Assembly (NCBI RefSeq): GCF_008729015.1
Contig: NZ_RKSM01000001.1
Coordinates: forward strand, 3,038,001 to 3,102,000
Direction: 5' to 3'
From: Haloarcula sp. CBA1129
GTDB lineage: Archaea > Halobacteriota > Halobacteria > Halobacteriales > Haloarculaceae
Length of the DNA stretch: 64,000 bases
Shown here piece after piece: positions 1-8,379 of the stretch (positions are counted from its first letter, which is position 1; each line of letters begins with the position of its first letter). The position numbers and the translations under genes are program-made. A model generated the notes under the pieces. The model was given only the letters and a program-made list of their open reading frames with translations, ran no database searches and was not told where the DNA came from.

Positions 1-90
1 GCTATGAACCGCCCCGCGGCGACTGGATGTGGCTTCTCGCTGGCAGTGATGGACCGGGAGGCTTTCCTACTGACGGAACGGCAACCCGGT

Positions 91-528
91 ATGGTTCGAC
101 GCCGATACCGGGTCGCAGACACCGCCCAGCAACTCGTCGGAGGGTTCCTGCTCGCGGGACCGTTCGTCGTGACCGAGGAGGTATGGGTCCTCGCTGAGAA
201 TATGTCTTGGTATCACGCGGTGCTCGTCGTCGGTATCGTGTTCGCTATCGGCTACGGGGCGCTGTACAAGGCTGATGCCGGCCGGGATATCGACACAGAG
301 GCGGAAGTCGCTGGTATTCCGGTCCGCTTCGTCTCGCTGATGATCGTGGCGTTCGGTTCGGTCGCCATCCTCGCGACGGCGCTGACCGCACCGGACACGT
401 TTCTCGTCGACGGTGGGATTCTGCCGGACCCGACGCCGATTGCCGTCGCCCTGACGACCCTGAAAGCGATCATCGTCGGTGCGATTTTCAGCGTCGTCGG
501 GGCTGCGACGGCGGACAGCGTGTTCTGA
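91..528 (+). CDS. DUF2391-like integral membrane protein
   Basis: A small hydrophobic protein of 145 residues with four predicted membrane segments (roughly residues 15-32, 43-62, 87-107 and 122-143) and no soluble domain. The pattern matches the DUF2391 family of putative integral membrane proteins common in haloarchaea; the function is unknown. I prefer the ATG at 91, which directly precedes the conserved-looking RRRYRVADTAQQ stretch. Another in-frame ATG lies at 49, and upstream of that the frame runs to the window edge. The next gene starts 46 bp downstream on the same strand. Family assignment is from memory. Confidence 0.7.
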   Translation: MVRRRYRVADTAQQLVGGFLLAGPFVVTEEVWVLAENMSWYHAVLVVGIVFAIGYGALYKADAGRDIDTEAEVAGIPVRFVSLMIVAFGSVAILATALTAPDTFLVDGGILPDPTPIAVALTTLKAIIVGAIFSVVGAATADSVF

Positions 529-574
529 CCGGGACCCGCACACTTAATTGGGTTCCCCACTCCTTGATGTGCAT

Positions 575-1159
575 ATGGAGTATACGCTGGCTATCGACAA
601 CGCACCCGAGACCGTTCCGGGTGGCACGGGGGTACTGCTCCTGCACCCGAGTACCGGCGAGACGGACCGACTGGATACGGACTTCCTCGCGACCGACACG
701 GACTCGATGCTCGTCATCTCGACCCGGACCACTGCCCGGGAGGTCAAGCAGAAACTGGAGTACTACGAGGTCGACGAGTCGAAGGCGACCATCCTCGACA
801 CGCTGTCGGTCGAACGTGGCTACACTCGTCGCCAGTCCGAAAGCGTCCGATACGTCTCCGCGCCCGACGATCTCTCCGGTATTGTCTCGGAGGCCGAGAC
901 GTTCCTACAGGACCACGACGGGAAACTCCGCGTGACCTTCGACTCGCTGACGGAACTCATCTACTACGCCGACGAGGACGGCGCACTGTCGGCTGTCGAA
1001 GATATCCTTGGCCTGCTTGCAGAGTACGACGCCGTCGGGATGTTCCACCTCGCCGACGAGGTCCACGACGAGGAGACGGTCGCGAGGTTCCGGGAACTCT
1101 TTGACGGCGTCATTGAACTGTCCGAGGACGGAACCGTTTCGAGTTCCTTCGAGGAGTAA
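575..1159 (+). CDS. HTR-like RecA-fold protein without a functional P-loop
   Basis: A 194-residue acidic soluble protein. The order of strands and helices resembles the haloarchaeal HTR-like/KaiC-derived proteins, of which a second member is encoded at 16435-17076. Where the other member has a P-loop, this one has HPSTGET (residues 24-30) with no lysine, so ATP binding is unlikely. ATG at 575 is chosen because the upstream extension reads through promoter-like sequence. The role is unknown; the family is often found near signal-transduction genes. The assignment is by pattern similarity only. Confidence 0.6.
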   Translation: MEYTLAIDNAPETVPGGTGVLLLHPSTGETDRLDTDFLATDTDSMLVISTRTTAREVKQKLEYYEVDESKATILDTLSVERGYTRRQSESVRYVSAPDDLSGIVSEAETFLQDHDGKLRVTFDSLTELIYYADEDGALSAVEDILGLLAEYDAVGMFHLADEVHDEETVARFRELFDGVIELSEDGTVSSSFEE

Positions 1160-1365
1160 CCGGATACGAACCGCCCCGAATCTCCGACTCTTTCGGTGTG
1201 GTTGTGGCCGCCGACTGACACGATACTGTCCGTTGTGTCCTCCGATGGCGTTTCCCTCTCTCGAACGAAACGGTGTTTTCCCCCGGCAGCGACGCCAACA
1301 CCCCGTATGAGAACTCTTACCAGACCAACAACAATTAAGAGGGTATAACCCACATACAGGGTTGT

Positions 1366-1524
1366 ATGCCGGAATGCCAGAACTGCGGTAATTTTGTAAC
1401 GGCTGACTACGCGCGTGTGTTCACGCCGAACGGGGTCGAAAAGCCCAGGGTCTGTCCGCAGTGCGAGGACAAGATTCGTGACGGGGCAGACGTCCGTGAG
1501 GCCCGGTCCACACGCCGTGGATAG
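1366..1524 (+). CDS. Small zinc-ribbon protein (DUF7563-like), copy 1
   Basis: A 52-residue protein starting MPECQNCG and continuing with a VCPQC knuckle, giving two CxxC pairs about 23 residues apart that would bind one zinc ion. The middle reads VTADYARVF. A clear paralogue with the same layout lies at 5323-5472. Such tiny zinc-finger proteins are abundant in haloarchaea and are mostly uncharacterised; nucleic-acid or protein binding is plausible but not shown. The ATG at 1366 is the only start that includes the first CxxC pair. Confidence 0.75.
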   Translation: MPECQNCGNFVTADYARVFTPNGVEKPRVCPQCEDKIRDGADVREARSTRRG

Positions 1525-1630
1525 AACCGATCAGGAACTGCCGCCCTGTGACCTGACGGTTGCGGGGACGTTTTCCTCGCCGGCTGAACTCGCTCCCACT
1601 CGCTGTTTCACCGCACAAGCGTTTCAGTGT

Positions 1631-2947
1631 CTATACTAGCGCGTCTGTCAGGCGTGTCCGTGCCTCTTCAAACACCGCGTCAGCACGGTCTGTATCACGG
1701 GCTTCGGCGGTAATCCGAACGAGCGGCTGGGTCCCGCTGGCCCGCAGGAGGAACCACGCATCGCCGAGATCGACACGGACACCGTCGAGCGTCGTCACGT
1801 CGTCGTAAGCGCCGGTCACCGTCTCACGGACGCGGTCCATCACGGTCTCCTTCCGGTCAGTTTCGACGCTATCCCGGCGGATGGGATACTCCGGGACGTC
1901 GGCGGCGCGGTCGCCCAGCGGACGCTCGCTGTCCAGCGCCGCGGCAGTACAGGCCGCCAGCGGACCGTCCGGACACAGCGTTCGCTCGGGCCAGATCCAC
2001 GCACCGCTTGGTTCACCGCCGAAGGCCACGCCCTCGGCGCTCGCGGCCTCGGCGACGTACACGTCCCCGACCGGAGTGTACTCGACGGCCACGTCGATAT
2101 CGCTGAGGTGGTCCTCGACGGCGAGGCTCGTATCGACCGGGACGGCGACCCGCTCGCCCGGTGACGCCGCAGTACGGGCGAACACGGCCAGCAACACGTC
2201 GCCCGAGAGGAAGGTCCCGTCGCCCGCAACCGCCCGCATCCGGTCGGCGTCGCCGTCGTGTGCGATGCCGAGGTCGGCGTCGGATTCGGCCACCAGCGTC
2301 GCCAGCGACTCGCAGTTCTCGGCTTTCGGCTCCGAGGGCCGGCCCGGGAACGCGCCGTCGGGCTGGCCGTTGAGCGTTTCGACGGTACAGCCCAGCGCCG
2401 AGAGGGCGTCGACGCTGACCCGGCCTGCGCCGTTGCCGAGGTCGACGACGACGTGGCTGTCGAGGTCGCTCTCGCCGATTTCCTCGACCAGCGCGTCAAC
2501 ATGGCGCTGACTGGCATCCCGGGACTCGATGTTGCCGCTCTCGTCCCAGTCAGCCGGCTCGAACGCGTCCTCGTCAAGCCGCTGCTCGATAGTCGACCGC
2601 AGGTCCGCATCGAAGGCCTGTCCGCTGGGTTGCCAGAGCTTGATACCGTTGTCTTCCGGCGGGTTGTGGCTGGCCGTCACTGCGACGCTGGCGTCGGCGT
2701 CCTGCCACGCCACCGCCCGGCCGATGGTGGGCGTCGCTGCACCGCTGAGGTCGATCACGTCGACACCGCTCTCACGGAGGCCAGCCTCCAGCGCCGCCTG
2801 CAGATACTCGCCGCTCGCCCGCGGGTCCCGGCCCACGACGACCCGCTCGCAGTCGATGCCAAGTGCCCGCCCCACGGAGAGCGCCAACTCGGCCGTGACC
2901 GTCTCGCCGACGGGACCCCGAATCCCGCTCGTTCCGAACTGTGTCAT
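1631..2947 (-). CDS. Phosphohexomutase (phosphomannomutase/phosphoglucosamine mutase family), paralogue 1
   Basis: A 438-residue member of the alpha-D-phosphohexomutase family, which interconverts sugar 1- and 6-phosphates through a phosphoserine. Visible motifs are the catalytic loop TASHNPPEDNG (Ser93), the metal loop DGDADR (231-236), the sugar loop GGEPSG (310-315) and the phosphate loop RASGTQP near the C-terminus. Glutamine in this last loop replaces the more usual Glu, a small departure from the two paralogues at 5908 and 48739. The ATG at 2947 puts MTQFGTSGIRG at the N-terminus, as expected. Substrate (mannose, glucose or glucosamine phosphate) cannot be told from motifs. Confidence 0.9.
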   Translation of the reverse strand: MTQFGTSGIRGPVGETVTAELALSVGRALGIDCERVVVGRDPRASGEYLQAALEAGLRESGVDVIDLSGAATPTIGRAVAWQDADASVAVTASHNPPEDNGIKLWQPSGQAFDADLRSTIEQRLDEDAFEPADWDESGNIESRDASQRHVDALVEEIGESDLDSHVVVDLGNGAGRVSVDALSALGCTVETLNGQPDGAFPGRPSEPKAENCESLATLVAESDADLGIAHDGDADRMRAVAGDGTFLSGDVLLAVFARTAASPGERVAVPVDTSLAVEDHLSDIDVAVEYTPVGDVYVAEAASAEGVAFGGEPSGAWIWPERTLCPDGPLAACTAAALDSERPLGDRAADVPEYPIRRDSVETDRKETVMDRVRETVTGAYDDVTTLDGVRVDLGDAWFLLRASGTQPLVRITAEARDTDRADAVFEEARTRLTDALV

Positions 2948-3031
2948 TACTGCTCTCTGGGTCGGGCCACCCCTAAAATCCATCCGGCATCGGACAGGTA
3001 CTGTGGGCTGCTGGTGCTGCCGCTCGCTCCG

Positions 3032-3208
3032 TCACTGCGTCGGTGCCCACTCGCAGGCTGTGCCGGTCGTCAGGTCAGCCTCGTCGATGTGAGCGGAGAG
3101 GCAGCCGTAGTTACAGAACCGTGCTGTCGGCTCTCCGTCGGACGACTCGCTGACGAACACGGGATCGTGGGCCTCGACCGAACAGCCACAGTACGTGCAG
3201 GCGGTCAT
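3032..3208 (-). CDS. Small zinc-finger protein (MTACTYCGC type)
   Basis: A 58-residue protein with CTYCGC at residues 4-9 and FCNYGC at 31-36, giving two CxxC-type knuckles of a treble-clef or zinc-ribbon fold, then a short acidic tail with one further Cys. It belongs to the pool of small haloarchaeal zinc-finger proteins; the function is unknown. It is transcribed divergently from rpiA, with 58 bp between the two start codons, and appears to share a palindromic core promoter with it (see 3231-3243). Confidence 0.7.
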   Translation of the reverse strand: MTACTYCGCSVEAHDPVFVSESSDGEPTARFCNYGCLSAHIDEADLTTGTACEWAPTQ

Positions 3209-3230
3209 ACGGACCCTTGCGGCCGGGAGA

Positions 3231-3243
3231 ACAAACGTTTTGT
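3231..3243. promoter_or_regulatory. Shared palindromic core promoter between zinc-finger gene and rpiA
   Basis: The near-perfect palindrome acaaacgttttgt sits in the middle of the divergent spacer. It lies 23 bp before the rpiA ATG (3267) and 22 bp before the ATG at 3208, the distance at which haloarchaeal TATA boxes lie from leaderless starts. No other A/T-rich element is present in the spacer. A bidirectional promoter is inferred, not shown. Confidence 0.45.
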
Positions 3244-3266
3244 CCGCGTCTGTCGACCCACCGCAT

Positions 3267-3947
3267 ATGAAACAGGGCGGCTCCGACGCAGCGAAACAGG
3301 TAGCGGGGGAATCAGCAGCCGAAGCAGTCGAGGACGGTATGGTGGTCGGCCTCGGGACGGGATCGACGGCGGCCTACGCTATCCGCGCTATCGGGCGGGC
3401 GGTCGACGCCGGACTCGACATCGTCGGCGTCCCTACGTCCTTCCAGTCCCGCCAGCTGGCCCGGGACTGCGGGATTCCGCTGGCCGACCTTGCGGATGTG
3501 TCGGTCGACCTCGCTATCGACGGGGCTGACGAGGTAGCCGACGGTGACCTCATCAAAGGTGGCGGCGCGGCTCACGCACGGGAGAAAATCGTCGACGCGA
3601 ACGCCGACCGCTTCCTCGTCGTCGCCGACCCGACGAAAGAAGCCGAGCGGCTCTCGGTGCCGGTACCTGTTGAGATACTGCCGATGGCCCGCTCGACGGT
3701 CGCCGCGGCGGTCGAGGACTTGGGTGGCGACCCGGCGCTCCGTCGTGCAGAGCGCAAGGACGGCCCTGTTGTCACCGATAACGGGAACCTCGTGCTTGAC
3801 TGCGATTTCGGTGCCATCGAGGACCCACCCGAACTCGCAGCTGCCCTCTCGGCGCTCCCCGGCGTCGTCGAGCACGGGCTGTTCGTCGATATGGCCGACG
3901 AGGTTCACGTCGGCACGACAGACGGCGTCACCGTTCGAACGCCGTAG
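3267..3947 (+). CDS. rpiA: Ribose-5-phosphate isomerase A
   Basis: A 226-residue cytosolic enzyme converting ribose 5-phosphate and ribulose 5-phosphate. Family motifs are visible: VGLGTGSTA (phosphate loop), the ANIDGAD-like segment LAIDGADEV, the KGGGAAHAREK loop and a VVADPTK stretch. Length is normal for RpiA. The ATG at 3267 is preceded by the palindromic promoter element and gives the typical short N-terminus. Haloarchaea lack a complete oxidative pentose pathway, so its main job is probably supplying ribose for nucleotides. Confidence 0.95.
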   Translation: MKQGGSDAAKQVAGESAAEAVEDGMVVGLGTGSTAAYAIRAIGRAVDAGLDIVGVPTSFQSRQLARDCGIPLADLADVSVDLAIDGADEVADGDLIKGGGAAHAREKIVDANADRFLVVADPTKEAERLSVPVPVEILPMARSTVAAAVEDLGGDPALRRAERKDGPVVTDNGNLVLDCDFGAIEDPPELAAALSALPGVVEHGLFVDMADEVHVGTTDGVTVRTP

Positions 3948-3998
3948 AGAGCTGTCGCTGGTTGGCTTGCGTCAAAAAATACGCTGCTCGAAACGACC

Positions 3999-4166
3999 TT
4001 ACAGGTCGCGCGGCTGGACCGTCTTCCGGTCGTTCTCGTCGGCTCGGCGGGCTGCGTCCTGAAGCAGCTCTTCGACTTCCTCGTCGAGTGCGTCGTAGAA
4101 GTCGGACGCTACGTTCATGTCGTTGAGCTCTTCCTTAACGGCGGCTTTGACGATTAGGTCTGCCAT
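3999..4166 (-). CDS. DUF1931-type single histone-fold protein
   Basis: A 55-residue protein starting MADLIVKAAVKEEL, predicted to be entirely helical with strand-loop-helix spacing like a histone fold. It matches the DUF1931 family (Pfam PF09123), whose bacterial members have been shown structurally to contain a histone fold. This is a half-length version typical of haloarchaea; whether it binds DNA is not known. The gene has a strong TATA box 26-33 bp upstream, so the transcript is probably leaderless. Too short for ordinary gene callers, but the start, promoter and family match agree. Confidence 0.75.
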   Translation of the reverse strand: MADLIVKAAVKEELNDMNVASDFYDALDEEVEELLQDAARRADENDRKTVQPRDL

Positions 4167-4191
4167 ACAGACGAGGTATCGACGGGGGTTA

Positions 4192-4199
4192 CTTATATA
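4192..4199 (-). promoter_or_regulatory. TATA box of the histone-fold gene
   Basis: Read on the minus strand this is TATATAAG, an excellent archaeal TATA element, 26-33 bp before the ATG whose first base is 4166. The spacing predicts a leaderless or nearly leaderless mRNA. Confidence 0.7.
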
Positions 4200-4455
4200 C
4201 TTTCTCCAATTAGTTCGCTCTCGACCCTATTACCGGCAGTTTGAGGCGTTATACGACACATAACCGCTTATAAATCCGCAATTGTGTCCGAAAGGATCCA
4301 TCAGAATGTGCCCATTCGGCTGCGCTAGACCGCTATTATCGCGTTACTCCGGCCGAGCGTCGCTCACGCGCGCTCGCACAGGTCCGGCCCTGATTGGGAC
4401 GAGACGACGACTGGGGACCGACGGATAGGAGTGGCCGTATCTCTCAATAACTCCT

Positions 4456-5220
4456 ATGCGCGATATACTCGATTCGGTTGCGGCAGGCGACCTCTCCCCG
4501 GCGGAGGCCGAGGCGGCGCTTGCGGGCTATGCGACCAGTGGGGCCGGTCGGTTCGACGCCGCTCGGGAGGACCGCGCTGGCGTTCCCGAGGCCGTCCTCG
4601 CGGACGGGAAGACACCAGCGGAAGTGGCGGATCTGGCGGCGACAGCTATCGAAACGACGGACCGAGCTATCGTGACGCGGCTCGATACGTCCACTGCAAC
4701 GGCCGTTCGGGAGCGGTTGGACGAGACCGCCCCGGACGCGACGGTCCGATGGGACGACCGCTCAAACTGGTTGGTAGCGACGACACCTGCGTTCGAGCGT
4801 CCGTCGCTTGATGCATCAGTAGGCATCGTCACCGCTGGGACGTCCGACGCCGTCCCAGCCGGTGAAGCCGCGCTCATCGCCGAGGAGATGGGGGCGACCG
4901 TGACTCGCATCGACGACGTCGGCGTTGCGAGCCTCGCACGGACGGTCGACGCGGTCGATGGCTTCCGAGATCAGGACGTGCTGATCGTCGCAGCAGGCCG
5001 CGAAGGCGCGCTCCCGACGGTCGTTGCCGGTCTCGTGGACGTACCGGTCATCGGCCTCCCGGTCTCGACCGGCTACGGCCATGGCGGCGAGGGTGAGGCA
5101 GCCCTCTCGGGGCTGCTCCAGTCCTGCACCGCCCTCTCCGTTGTGAACATCGATGCCGGCTTCACCGCCGGAACGCAGGCCGGCCTAATCGCCAGACAGC
5201 TCGACGATGCGCGGACATAG
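4456..5220 (+). CDS. larB: LarB, nickel-pincer cofactor biosynthesis protein
   Basis: A 254-residue protein of the AIR-carboxylase-related LarB family, which carboxylates and hydrolyses nicotinic acid adenine dinucleotide in the first step of nickel-pincer nucleotide synthesis for lactate racemase-type enzymes. The N-terminal helical part contains LSPAEAEAAL. The C-terminal PurE-like domain contains GTSDAVPAGEAA, VAAGREGALPTVVAGL and PVIGLPVSTGYGHGGEGEAAL. larA, larC and larE are not in the window. The sequence upstream (4167-4455) holds no gene. Confidence 0.9.
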   Translation: MRDILDSVAAGDLSPAEAEAALAGYATSGAGRFDAAREDRAGVPEAVLADGKTPAEVADLAATAIETTDRAIVTRLDTSTATAVRERLDETAPDATVRWDDRSNWLVATTPAFERPSLDASVGIVTAGTSDAVPAGEAALIAEEMGATVTRIDDVGVASLARTVDAVDGFRDQDVLIVAAGREGALPTVVAGLVDVPVIGLPVSTGYGHGGEGEAALSGLLQSCTALSVVNIDAGFTAGTQAGLIARQLDDART

Positions 5221-5322
5221 ACAACCTCGCCGACCGCGGACATACCCAAGTATTTGGGTAAAGAGCTATGAGAACAACGCGCGTACGCGTATACGTCGGC
5301 GGTGGTGTCGCCGACGAACACG

Positions 5323-5472
5323 ATGCCTGAATGTGATCATTGCGGCGCGCACGTCTCAGACCAGTTCGCCCGAGTGTTCGCGGATGAACGCGGGCATATC
5401 AGGGCTTGTCCCAACTGCTCGGCAAACGCTGGCATTGCCGAGGTATCGAGAGAGCGCGCCCAACAAGTGTGA
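5323..5472 (+). CDS. Small zinc-ribbon protein (DUF7563-like), copy 2
   Basis: A 49-residue paralogue of the protein at 1366-1524, starting MPECDHCG with a second knuckle ACPNC and a similar middle (VSDQFARVF). Two CxxC pairs make one zinc site. It is followed 27 bp later by the GIY-YIG gene on the same strand, so the two may be cotranscribed. Function unknown. Confidence 0.75.
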   Translation: MPECDHCGAHVSDQFARVFADERGHIRACPNCSANAGIAEVSRERAQQV

Positions 5473-5499
5473 GGCCCACTGGGCCACCAGCATCGTGCG

Positions 5500-5784
5500 A
5501 TGACTACCGCGCGGAGCCCTTACCACGTGTACGTCCTCCGGTGTGACGACAACACGTTTTACACCGGTTATACGACCGACGTAGAGCGCCGCGTCCGCGA
5601 ACACGACACCGGAAACGGCGCGAAGTACACGCGCGGCCGAACCCCGGTCGAACTGATCCACGTCGAGTCGTTCGACTCACAGTCCGAAGCGATGAGTCGT
5701 GAGTACGAGATCAAACAGTACACGAGAGCGGAGAAGGAGCGGCTCGTCGAGGCCAGCGACGCCGAAGCTGACTTTGATCTCTGA
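5500..5784 (+). CDS. GIY-YIG domain protein, UPF0213 family
   Basis: A 94-residue protein made up of a single GIY-YIG nuclease-like domain. The two signature strands are YHVYVL and FYTGYT, followed by the conserved RRVREHDTG and a YTRGRTPVELIH segment, and a late Glu in SREYEIKQ. This matches the short UPF0213/YhbQ group. Some bacterial members act on DNA, but the archaeal role is not established. Start at ATG 5500. Confidence 0.85.
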   Translation: MTTARSPYHVYVLRCDDNTFYTGYTTDVERRVREHDTGNGAKYTRGRTPVELIHVESFDSQSEAMSREYEIKQYTRAEKERLVEASDAEADFDL

Positions 5785-5907
5785 GCCGCAGAAACGACCG
5801 TGCTGCCGTCTCAGATGCCGACGCTCGACTCCTTTCACCGGTAAACGGGCAGTGACCGCTCGGTGATTGGGCGTGATTTTTTGTCGAGGGGCTGAGAACC
5901 GCGGGAC

Positions 5908-7305
5908 ATGGACAACGATGCGGATGCCGACGCAGGTGCAATCGCCTTCGGGACGGACGGCTGGCGAGCGACGCTGGACGTATTTACAAAGCCGCGGGTC
6001 CGGATGGTGGGTCAGGCCGTTGCCACGACGCTCGCCGAGCGCGGGGCGACCGGGACCGTCGCCATCGGGTACGACGCCCGCGAAACCTCGCCCGGGTTCG
6101 CAGACGAACTCGCACACGTCCTGCGCGCGAACGGCTTCGACGTACTCCTGCCGGACCGGGACACGCCGACGCCGATTGTCGCTTGGACGGTCAAGGATCG
6201 TGATCTCGCGGGGGCGCTCCAGATCACGGCCAGTCACAACCCACCGGAGTACAACGGCGTGAAGTTCATCCCCGGCGACGGCTCGCCGGCGCTGCCCGAC
6301 TGGACGGCCGCCTTCGAGGAGAACCTCGCCGTCCTCGACCCGCTCCCCGAAGACGAGTGGGGTGAGCGAACCGAGGACGACCTCATCGGTCCGTTCCACG
6401 ACCACGCGCTGGACTTCGTCGACACCGACCTCGACGGCCTGCCGGTCGCCTACGACGCGCTGTACGGCAGCGGCCGCGGCGTCACCGATGCACTCCTTGA
6501 AGCGGCCGGGGCCGACGTGACCCGGCTCAACTGCGTACAGGACCCCGAGTTCGGCGGTGGGTCGCCCGAGCCGTCAGCGGAAAACGCCGAAGGACTCGTC
6601 GAGGAGGTCAGCGAGGGCGACGCCGCGCTGGGCATCATCAACGACGGCGACGCCGACCGCATCGGCGTCGTCACGCCCGACCGCGGCTATCTGGACCCCA
6701 ACCTGTTTTTCGCCGCGATGTACGACTTCCTGCTGGAGGACGGCACGGGCGACGTCGTCCGAACAGTCTCGACGTCCAGCATCGTCGACCGCGTCGCCGA
6801 GGCACACGGACAGGACGTCCACGAGGTCGCCGTCGGTTTCAAGTGGGTTGCCGAGGCGATGGCCGACCACGACGCGCTGTTCGGCGGCGAGGAGTCCGGC
6901 GGCTTCGGCCTGCCGGACCACCTGCGGAACAAGGACGGCGTGCTGGTGGCGCTTGTCGCCGCCGCCGCTGAGCACGAGGAGCCCCTCGATGCCCGCGTCG
7001 ACCGACTGCTGGACGAACACGGCGAGATCCACCAGAACCGGATCAGCGTCGACTGTCCGGACGACCGCAAGGAGTCAGTCCTCGACGACCTCGAAACCGC
7101 ACTTCCCGACACACTGGCGGGGGTCCCTGTCGACGGTATCAACACCGTGGACGGGTTCAAGATCCGACTCGACGACGGGACGTGGGTGCTTGTCCGCCCC
7201 TCCGGAACGGAGCCGAAACTTCGCGTCTACGCCGAGGCATCGAGTGCGGAGCGCGTCGAAGAGCTATTAGAAGCGGGCCGCGAATTGGTCGAACCGCTGG
7301 TCTGA
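5908..7305 (+). CDS. Phosphohexomutase, paralogue 2 (phosphoglucomutase/phosphomannomutase type)
   Basis: A 465-residue alpha-D-phosphohexomutase with the complete motif set: catalytic serine in TASHNPPEYNG (Ser109), metal loop DGDADRIG, sugar loop GGEESGGFG and phosphate loop RPSGTEPKLR. GEESGG in the sugar loop is usual for enzymes acting on glucose or mannose phosphates. It is the second of three family members in the window (also 1631-2947 and 48739-50118). Likely role: supplying sugar phosphates for nucleotide-sugar and surface-glycan synthesis. Substrate is not determined by sequence alone. Confidence 0.9.
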   Translation: MDNDADADAGAIAFGTDGWRATLDVFTKPRVRMVGQAVATTLAERGATGTVAIGYDARETSPGFADELAHVLRANGFDVLLPDRDTPTPIVAWTVKDRDLAGALQITASHNPPEYNGVKFIPGDGSPALPDWTAAFEENLAVLDPLPEDEWGERTEDDLIGPFHDHALDFVDTDLDGLPVAYDALYGSGRGVTDALLEAAGADVTRLNCVQDPEFGGGSPEPSAENAEGLVEEVSEGDAALGIINDGDADRIGVVTPDRGYLDPNLFFAAMYDFLLEDGTGDVVRTVSTSSIVDRVAEAHGQDVHEVAVGFKWVAEAMADHDALFGGEESGGFGLPDHLRNKDGVLVALVAAAAEHEEPLDARVDRLLDEHGEIHQNRISVDCPDDRKESVLDDLETALPDTLAGVPVDGINTVDGFKIRLDDGTWVLVRPSGTEPKLRVYAEASSAERVEELLEAGRELVEPLV

Positions 7306-7307
7306 CC

Positions 7308-7883
7308 TCACTTGGTTTCGCTGACGACGTACGTCCCGGCCACGCGGTCGCCGAGGCGCTGTGCGTCGTCGCTCACGAACATGACGGCCGCCTCGACGAG
7401 GAGCCAACCGACCATCAGAACGAGCGCGAACACGAACCCGAACCCGCCGAGAATGCCGCCCAGAAGGAGCATAATCGGGAACGGCGCGAGTAGCACGCCC
7501 GTCCGGACTAACCGGTCACGCTGGCTCGGCGGCGCGCCGTTCTCGTCGACGACCGCGACGTTCTGGGACCGCTTTCCGACTGTTTCGTTCGACTCGGCGT
7601 AGTAGCCGAAGTAATAGACGAGTACCGCACCGATAGCGAGCCATAGGGCGAAGTTGATGACGATACCCAGCAGCCCCGCGGCCAGCATCGACCCGCCGCC
7701 CATCGCGCCCGGGCTCTCGGGCGAGGCGGCGGCCATCGCCCCGACCGAGAGGACCGTGTTGAGAACGAACGTGACGAGCCATAGCCCGAATGCGACGGCG
7801 CTCAGAATAGCGAAATCGATGAGGTATGCGACGACCCGGTCATCCCGAGCTTCGACTGCGTTTTCAGCGACAGTTGCTGCCAT
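7308..7883 (-). CDS. RDD family membrane protein
   Basis: A 191-residue membrane protein. The N-terminal ARDDRVVAYLIDF supplies the RDD-type Arg-Asp signature, followed by about four membrane segments (residues 22-47, 58-85, 138-160 and nearby). A charged loop SQRDRLVRTGVLL fits the second conserved part of the family. RDD proteins are thought to be involved in transport or Na+/H+ exchange in some halophiles, but most have no known role. It is convergent with the phosphohexomutase at 5908, separated by 2 bp. Confidence 0.8.
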   Translation of the reverse strand: MAATVAENAVEARDDRVVAYLIDFAILSAVAFGLWLVTFVLNTVLSVGAMAAASPESPGAMGGGSMLAAGLLGIVINFALWLAIGAVLVYYFGYYAESNETVGKRSQNVAVVDENGAPPSQRDRLVRTGVLLAPFPIMLLLGGILGGFGFVFALVLMVGWLLVEAAVMFVSDDAQRLGDRVAGTYVVSETK

Positions 7884-7969
7884 TGTCTTAAAACCGTTCT
7901 CGAAACTATCTAAAGAATGTTACGACGCCGTGCCAACCGTTGCGACCCGTTCCTGAGAAACTGCGACGG

Positions 7970-8350
7970 CTACGCGCGCTCGCCACGAAACCGGTCGGGC
8001 TCGTCCAGCGGCTCGATATCGAACCCCAGAGCGTCGTAGAACGGTCGCACGTCCGCGTCGAACTCGGCGGTGACCCGGTCGCGCCGGTCGAGCGCGGCCT
8101 TGACGAGTGCTGTTCCGATGCCTTGGTCGCGGCGACTGCGGCGGACAGCGACAGCTTCGATGTGAGACCCGTTGAGCACGAGTGCGCCGAGGATGCGCCC
8201 ATCCGTCTCGCTGTCACCGGACGCTGCGACGAGTGTGCCGCCGTCTTCAGCACCCGCTCGCACGGTCTCGACGGCGATTGAGAGGACCGCCCCGTCGAGG
8301 ACGTTCATCACGGCGGGCACTTCGTCGAGGTGCGCTGTACGGACGTGCAT
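7970..8350 (-). CDS. GNAT-family N-acetyltransferase
   Basis: A 126-residue protein starting MHVRTAHLDEVPAVMNVL. The acetyl-CoA-binding motif is visible as VRRSRRDQGIGTALV, followed by an Asp-rich strand VTAEFDADVRPFYDALGF typical of the GNAT C-terminus. Substrate unknown. The ATG at 8350 is chosen over an upstream in-frame one because the GNAT fold begins within the first few residues. It lies 29 bp downstream of samp2 on the same strand and may be cotranscribed with it. Confidence 0.85.
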   Translation of the reverse strand: MHVRTAHLDEVPAVMNVLDGAVLSIAVETVRAGAEDGGTLVAASGDSETDGRILGALVLNGSHIEAVAVRRSRRDQGIGTALVKAALDRRDRVTAEFDADVRPFYDALGFDIEPLDEPDRFRGERA

Positions 8351-8379
8351 CGCTGTGCTAGAGGCCACTGTTCAGCGAC

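Noticed and set aside
2258-3529. 423-codon plus-strand frame across the phosphohexomutase and rpiA
   Set aside because: It overlaps two well-supported genes in other frames and has no family resemblance or promoter.
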